Shown here: positions 60,393 through 64,000 of the stretch, piece by piece
How the letters are laid out: every line of letters starts with the position of its first letter
How positions within the stretch are numbered: position 1 is the first letter of the stretch
Assembly (NCBI RefSeq): GCF_001695855.1
Contig: NZ_MBSS01000006.1
Location: forward strand, 1-64,000
From: Ensifer sp. LC163
GTDB lineage: Bacteria; Pseudomonadota; Alphaproteobacteria; Rhizobiales; Rhizobiaceae
Reading direction: 5' to 3'
Length of the DNA: 64,000 nucleotides
Program-made: the position numbers and the translations under genes
Notes under the pieces: model-generated
What the model was told of the DNA's origin: nothing
The model's database searches: none
The model's input: only the letters and a program-made list of their open reading frames with translations

Positions 60393-61331
60393 ATGACGCT
60401 CAACCAGCTCTCCTCCGGCGACCTGATCGCCGATCGCCGCGCCGACTACGCAAAAATGCTTGCCGAAGCCGGCGAGCCCGAGAGCGCGGCCGATCTCATG
60501 GCCCAGGCGCTCGAGCGTGTTCCTGAATGGGCTGCCGGCTGGTTCCGGCTGGCGGACTATGAGGAAAAATCGGGCCGGAAAGAGGCGGCAATCGACGCGC
60601 TGCGCAAAACCTTGCGCCTCAACCCGAAGGACATTTTCGGCGCCGGCCTGAAGCTGGCGCTGCTGGGCGCCACCGAGGTGCCGGAACAGCCGCCGAGCCT
60701 CTATGTCGAGCGGCTTTTCGACGACTACGCCGACCGCTTCGACCACGCGCTGGTGGAGAAGCTCGATTACAGCGTCCCGGAAAAGCTCGCTGCGCTGATC
60801 GAGAAGTCAACGGCGGGCGCGCATTTCGAGCATGTCGTCGATCTCGGTTGCGGCACCGGCCTGTTCGGCGAGCGCATCCGCGAGCGCGCGGCGTTTCTCG
60901 AAGGCTTCGATATTTCCGCCAACATGCTGGTGAAGGCGGAGACGAAGGCCATCTATGACCGGCTGGCGCGAGCCGACCTGTCGTTGCCTCCTGAACAATC
61001 GGGTGTGTTCGGCAACTTTGCTGCGGCTCGCGCCGATCTCGTCAGCGCCGCCGACGTGCTGATGTATCTCGGCAGCCTTGATGGCGTCGCCGAGATCGTC
61101 GGCGCGCTGCTTTCCAGCCAGGGCCTGTTTGCCTTCTCGGTGGAGGATGCAGGCGCAGACGACGGTTTCGTCCTGCGCCCGTCGCTGCGCTACGCTCATA
61201 GCGAGGCCTATATCCGCGACCTTCTCGCATCCCACGGCCTGGACATGGTGGCCGTCGAGCGCACCGTCATCCGCATGGATGCCGGGAAGCCGGTCTCGGG
61301 CATCCTGTTTCTCGCCCGCAAGCCTGCTTAA
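60393..61331 (+). CDS. TPR-containing SAM-dependent methyltransferase
   Basis: 312 residues. Two TPR-like helical pairs (about 10-85, ADLMAQALERVPEWAAGWFR, KEAAIDALRKTLRLNPKD), then a class I methyltransferase domain with motif I VVDLGCGTGLFGERIR and DISANMLVKAE. The family occurs widely in Rhizobiales; its substrate, probably a protein or sugar, is unknown. Transcribed alone. Confidence 0.85.
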   Translation: MTLNQLSSGDLIADRRADYAKMLAEAGEPESAADLMAQALERVPEWAAGWFRLADYEEKSGRKEAAIDALRKTLRLNPKDIFGAGLKLALLGATEVPEQPPSLYVERLFDDYADRFDHALVEKLDYSVPEKLAALIEKSTAGAHFEHVVDLGCGTGLFGERIRERAAFLEGFDISANMLVKAETKAIYDRLARADLSLPPEQSGVFGNFAAARADLVSAADVLMYLGSLDGVAEIVGALLSSQGLFAFSVEDAGADDGFVLRPSLRYAHSEAYIRDLLASHGLDMVAVERTVIRMDAGKPVSGILFLARKPA

Positions 61332-61438
61332 AAACGCAGGGCTGGTACGCAGAATTATGTCAGCATTGCTGACATAATTTTCTTGATTGTTTTTGTGCGT
61401 TGCAGCATTGCTTGGCGCATCGCAATCGAGGTTTTGCC

Positions 61439-62074
61439 ATGGCTCAGAGCAGCAGCGTTTTCGGTCTTTGGAACACCAGCCCGACCCGGCACACGCCGAT
61501 CGAGGACCTGCAGGGCATCTTCTCCGGCAGCCTGATCGCCGCGCTCGGCCTTTATTTCCTGGCAAGCGCCGGGCTGCTCACCGGCAGCACCGCCGGTGTC
61601 GCCTTCCTGCTGCATTACGCAACCGGTGTGAACTTCGGCCTCGCCTTCTTCCTGCTCAACCTGCCGTTCTTCTATCTTTCGCTGAAGCGGCTTGGGCCTG
61701 CCTTCACGATCAAAACCTTCATCGCCATCGGCGTGACCTCGTTCCTCACCGACATCCAGTCGCGCCTGTTCCAGATCGGCGATATCCACCCGGCCTGGGC
61801 GGCGCTCATCGGCGGCCTGCTTCTCGGCTACGGCCTCCTGGCGCTCTACCGCCACCGCGCAAGCCTCGGCGGCGTCGGCATTCTCGGCATCTACCTGCAG
61901 GAGCGTTTCGGCGTTCGCGCCGGGCTGGTGCAGCTTGCCATCGACATGGTCGTGCTGGTCGCTGCCTTCGGCGTCACGACCCCCGCGGTCGTCGCGTGGT
62001 CGGTGCTCGGCGCGGTCGTCCTCAACCTGTTCGTGGCCATCAACCACCGCGCCGATCGTTACATCGCACTCTAA
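61439..62074 (+). CDS. YitT/YczE-type integral membrane protein
   Basis: 211 residues with five or six membrane spans; LQGIFSGSLIAALGLYFLAS and GLLTGSTAGVAFLLHYATGVN are typical of the YitT (DUF161) group. Members are conserved membrane proteins with no settled transport function. Ends at a terminator-like hairpin. Confidence 0.82.
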   Translation: MAQSSSVFGLWNTSPTRHTPIEDLQGIFSGSLIAALGLYFLASAGLLTGSTAGVAFLLHYATGVNFGLAFFLLNLPFFYLSLKRLGPAFTIKTFIAIGVTSFLTDIQSRLFQIGDIHPAWAALIGGLLLGYGLLALYRHRASLGGVGILGIYLQERFGVRAGLVQLAIDMVVLVAAFGVTTPAVVAWSVLGAVVLNLFVAINHRADRYIAL

Positions 62075-62087
62075 AACGTCAGCTCCG

Positions 62088-62114
62088 ATAGCCCCGAAAA
62101 AACTTCGGGGCTAT
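62088..62114. terminator. Hairpin shared by the yitT-like and ahpD-like genes
   Basis: ATAGCCCCGAA and TTCGGGGCTAT form an 11-bp stem with a five-base loop in the 63-base gap between two convergent genes. A T-run is weak on both sides. Confidence 0.5.
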
Positions 62115-62137
62115 ACTGTGGGCCGACCTCAGGGGTA

Positions 62138-62602
62138 TCAGGCGGCCTTTGCCGGTGCGTCGACCGGATGCTGCGACCGCAGGCCGACGGCGACCCGGTT
62201 CCAGACATTGATGACGCCGATCGCCATGGTGATCTTGGTGATCTCCGCCTCGTTGAAATGCTCCCTCAAGGGCTCGAAGTCGGCGTCGGGCGCACCGGTC
62301 TGGGCAAGGTTGGTGAGCGCTTCGGTCCAGGCCAATACCGCACGTTCGCGGGCGTCGTAGATCGGCGATTCGCGCCAGGCGCAGATCAGGTGGATCCATT
62401 GCTCGCTGAGGCCCGTATGACGCGCCTCCTTCACATGCATGTCGATGCAATAGGCACAGCCGTTGATCTGCGAGGCGCGCAGCTTGATCAGGTGGATCAG
62501 GCGCGGGTCCAGCCCCGATTCCTTGACGATGTAGCTTTCGAAGGCTGCCGCAGCCTTGTAGGCGTCGGGGGCGGCTTTGACGGGGTTCAAACGCGGATGC
62601 AT
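62138..62602 (-). CDS. Carboxymuconolactone decarboxylase-like (AhpD-type) protein
   Basis: 154 residues, CMD fold with the redox motif NGCAYCIDMH (Cys49-x2-Cys52, His56). AhpD-like proteins serve peroxidase systems with thiol chemistry. GGAG precedes the ATG. It lies 31 bases downstream of an Rrf2 regulator on the same strand, so it is probably controlled by it in response to oxidative or nitrosative stress; that last step is inferred. Confidence 0.88.
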   Translation of the reverse strand: MHPRLNPVKAAPDAYKAAAAFESYIVKESGLDPRLIHLIKLRASQINGCAYCIDMHVKEARHTGLSEQWIHLICAWRESPIYDARERAVLAWTEALTNLAQTGAPDADFEPLREHFNEAEITKITMAIGVINVWNRVAVGLRSQHPVDAPAKAA

Positions 62603-62633
62603 GGTCTTCTCCTTCAGGTGGGGGCTTGGGGTT

Positions 62634-63137
62634 TCAGGCGCCGGCGGCCGACTTGCGTTCGTTGACCGCCAGAAAAGTATTGGTTCGCGCCGCGACGCTG
62701 CCGTCGTCCTTGGCGCTGAGGTCGTCCATGATGTCGGCAATGGTCACGCGCTGCAGCTCGGCGCGGTAGGCCTGCTCGGCTTTCAGCATCGCGACGTTGA
62801 TCGTGCACGGTGCCTTCGGCTTGCAGGCATAGGGATTGGGGCCGCGCAGCCGGATCTCGTTGCAGCGGAACGCCGGCTCCGGCCCTTCAACCGCAAGCAC
62901 GATATCGAGCAGGCTGATCTTTTCCGGCGTTCGGGCAAGACGGTAGCCGCCCTTTGGGCCGGGCACGGCTTCGAGCAGCCCTGCCCCGGACATCGCCTGC
63001 AGGTGCTTCAGCAGATAGCTCACGGAAACCCCGTGAAATTCGGCAAGCGCCGCCGCCGACAGCGTGCTGCCGGGCTGAAGACAGCTCAGCATCGTCACAC
63101 TGTGGATCGCCTGCTCGACACCGTCCCCGAGTTTCAT
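62634..63137 (-). CDS. Rrf2-family (IscR/NsrR-like) regulator
   Basis: 167 residues. Winged helix-turn-helix (SVTMLSCLQPGSTLSAAALA, EFHGVSVSYLLKHLQAM), Rrf2 wing PGPKGGYRLARTPEK, and Cys92, Cys105 and Cys111 suited to an iron-sulfur cluster. ATG behind GGGGAGGACGA. A long palindrome just upstream is a probable autoregulatory site. Its only visible target is the AhpD-like gene behind it. Confidence 0.9.
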   Translation of the reverse strand: MKLGDGVEQAIHSVTMLSCLQPGSTLSAAALAEFHGVSVSYLLKHLQAMSGAGLLEAVPGPKGGYRLARTPEKISLLDIVLAVEGPEPAFRCNEIRLRGPNPYACKPKAPCTINVAMLKAEQAYRAELQRVTIADIMDDLSAKDDGSVAARTNTFLAVNERKSAAGA

Positions 63138-63148
63138 TCGTCCTCCCC

Positions 63149-63179
63149 CTAATCGTGGATATCTTTTATCCATGATTAG
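63149..63179. promoter_or_regulatory. Rrf2 operator candidate
   Basis: CTAATCGTGGATA (63149-63161) and TATCCATGATTAG (63167-63179) form a 13-bp dyad with one mismatch around five bases. It ends 12 bases before the regulator ATG and stands in the 119-base gap to the divergent helicase gene. The ATGGATA core resembles the ATWGAT-type sites of Rrf2 proteins controlling redox genes. Confidence 0.65.
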
Positions 63180-63256
63180 ACAATGAGTCAATCGCCGTGC
63201 GGATCGCCGATCAGGCGGGCTTCTCTTTTGCCGGATTTGATCTACGTTTGTTCTCC

Positions 63257-64000
63257 GTGAACAGGATCGATTCCCCGCTCAAGCAAGGCGATGCACTGAC
63301 CTTGCCCGCCCCCTTCCTTCGCTGGTTCGGCGAGAAAGGCTGGCAGCCCCGCGCCCACCAGCTGGAATTGCTGGCGCGGGCGGAGGCCGGCGAAAGCACG
63401 CTGCTGATCGCGCCGACCGGCGCCGGCAAGACGCTTGCCGGCTTTCTGCCCTCCCTTGTCGACCTCACGCGACGCGGAAAAATTCCGCCGGGCTCTGTCT
63501 TTACAGGCATTCACACGCTCTACCTCTCGCCGCTGAAGGCCCTGGCCGTCGACATCGAACGCAATCTGACGAAGCCGGTCGACGAGATGGGCCTGCCGGT
63601 GCGCGTCGAGAACCGCACCGGTGACACGCCGCAGGGCAAACGCCAGCGCCAGAAGCTCAACCCGCCAGACATCCTGCTGACGACGCCGGAGCAATTGGCC
63701 CTGCTGCTTGCAAACGGCGAGGCCGAACGCTTCTTCAGGGATTTGCGTTACGTCGTCTTCGACGAGTTGCATTCGCTGGTCACCTCGAAGCGCGGACACC
63801 TGCTGTCGCTCGGCCTTGCCCGGCTGCGCAGGCTGGCGCCCGAGCTGCAGACGATCGGGTTGTCGGCGACGGTCGCCGACCCGATGGACCTGCAGCGCTG
63901 GCTTTCGCCGCAGTCGCCGGAGAGGAACGACCATGCCGGTCTCGTGACCGTTAAGGGTGGCGCCAAGCCTGAGATCACCATCCTGCGTACCGACGAACAC
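63257..64000 (+). CDS. Lhr-like DEXH-box DNA helicase (5' part)
   Basis: Starts with GTG and stays open through the window end (248 codons present). Walker A is LIAPTGAGKTLAGF, followed by LYLSPLKALAVDIERNL, NRTGDT, LLTTPEQLALLL and the DEXH box VVFDELHSLV, then GLSATV. This is the pattern of the ligase-associated DNA damage response helicases, which in Rhizobiales are encoded next to an ATP-dependent DNA ligase and a metallo-beta-lactamase exonuclease. Those partners would lie outside the window. Confidence 0.9.
   Translation, partial: MNRIDSPLKQGDALTLPAPFLRWFGEKGWQPRAHQLELLARAEAGESTLLIAPTGAGKTLAGFLPSLVDLTRRGKIPPGSVFTGIHTLYLSPLKALAVDIERNLTKPVDEMGLPVRVENRTGDTPQGKRQRQKLNPPDILLTTPEQLALLLANGEAERFFRDLRYVVFDELHSLVTSKRGHLLSLGLARLRRLAPELQTIGLSATVADPMDLQRWLSPQSPERNDHAGLVTVKGGAKPEITILRTDEH

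Overview
The window looks like chromosome of a Rhizobiaceae bacterium, most like Ensifer/Sinorhizobium. The evidence is high-GC alphaproteobacterial codon use, a complete rkp K-antigen (capsular polysaccharide) locus of Sinorhizobium type, a fused secDF, a hisD-UPF0262-infA-maf-yacG cluster, and two copies of a two-palindrome intergenic repeat resembling the rhizobial RIME1 element. No replication origin, rRNA or CRISPR array was seen. The species call is inference from gene content and order.

Layout. 1-1.3 kb: end of a type I secretion HlyD-type adaptor, a patch of transposase debris, and tRNA-Phe. 1.5-7.3 kb (minus): murA, DUF2948, hisD, UPF0262, a low-molecular-weight phosphatase-like gene, infA, maf and yacG, several joined by ATGA overlaps. 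7.4-8.7 kb: tRNA-Thr, a cold-shock gene, a RIME1-like repeat, a tiny membrane-peptide gene cut short by a stop codon, and a possible small RNA. 8.7-10.6 kb: pncA-pncB (NAD salvage).

10.8-26.3 kb is the surface-polysaccharide block. A Wza-type export lipoprotein (rkpU) diverges from rkpA, a 2513-residue fully reducing polyketide/fatty-acid synthase. It is followed by rkpG (alpha-oxoamine synthase fold), rkpH (short-chain reductase), rkpI (five-TM LtaS-like phosphotransferase), rkpJ (KpsS-type) and a convergent kpsF (arabinose-5-phosphate isomerase for Kdo). Together they suggest synthesis of a long-chain lipid, its modification, Kdo supply, and capsule assembly and export. 26.4-30.9 kb: an Rrf2 regulator, small genes and secDF.

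31.17-36.48 kb is a decayed mini-prophage bounded by an 11-bp direct repeat. It keeps an integrase C-terminus, an Arc-like regulator, a T7-type tail fibre gene with two frameshifts, an antisense methyltransferase, and a lysis cassette (frameshifted holin-like gene, GH19 endolysin, Rz-like gene).

36.6-44.7 kb is a catabolic cluster. A TetR regulator, an AruH-like aminotransferase and an AruI-like ThDP decarboxylase diverge from a polar amino acid/opine ABC transporter and an M20 amidohydrolase, suggesting uptake and breakdown of arginine or an arginine conjugate. 45.0-47.5 kb: a cyanide-insensitive bd-type oxidase with a 38-residue accessory subunit. 47.5-51.1 kb: a novel-looking repeat patch, chorismate mutase, galE/exoB, an aminotransferase and mscL. 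51.4-55.8 kb: an SSF-transporter/hybrid histidine kinase facing a LuxR-type response regulator (CrbS/CrbR-like). 55.8-64 kb: small conserved genes, pyrD, a MATE transporter, a CAP-domain lipoprotein, a TPR-methyltransferase, a YitT-family protein, an AhpD-like protein under an Rrf2 regulator with a clear palindromic operator, and the start of an Lhr-like helicase.

No wholly new multi-gene system is obvious. The best leads are the lipid-making logic of the rkp locus, the frameshifted tail fibre and the operator array in the prophage remnant, the arginine/opine-like cluster, the repeat patch after the oxidase genes, and two small-peptide loci.
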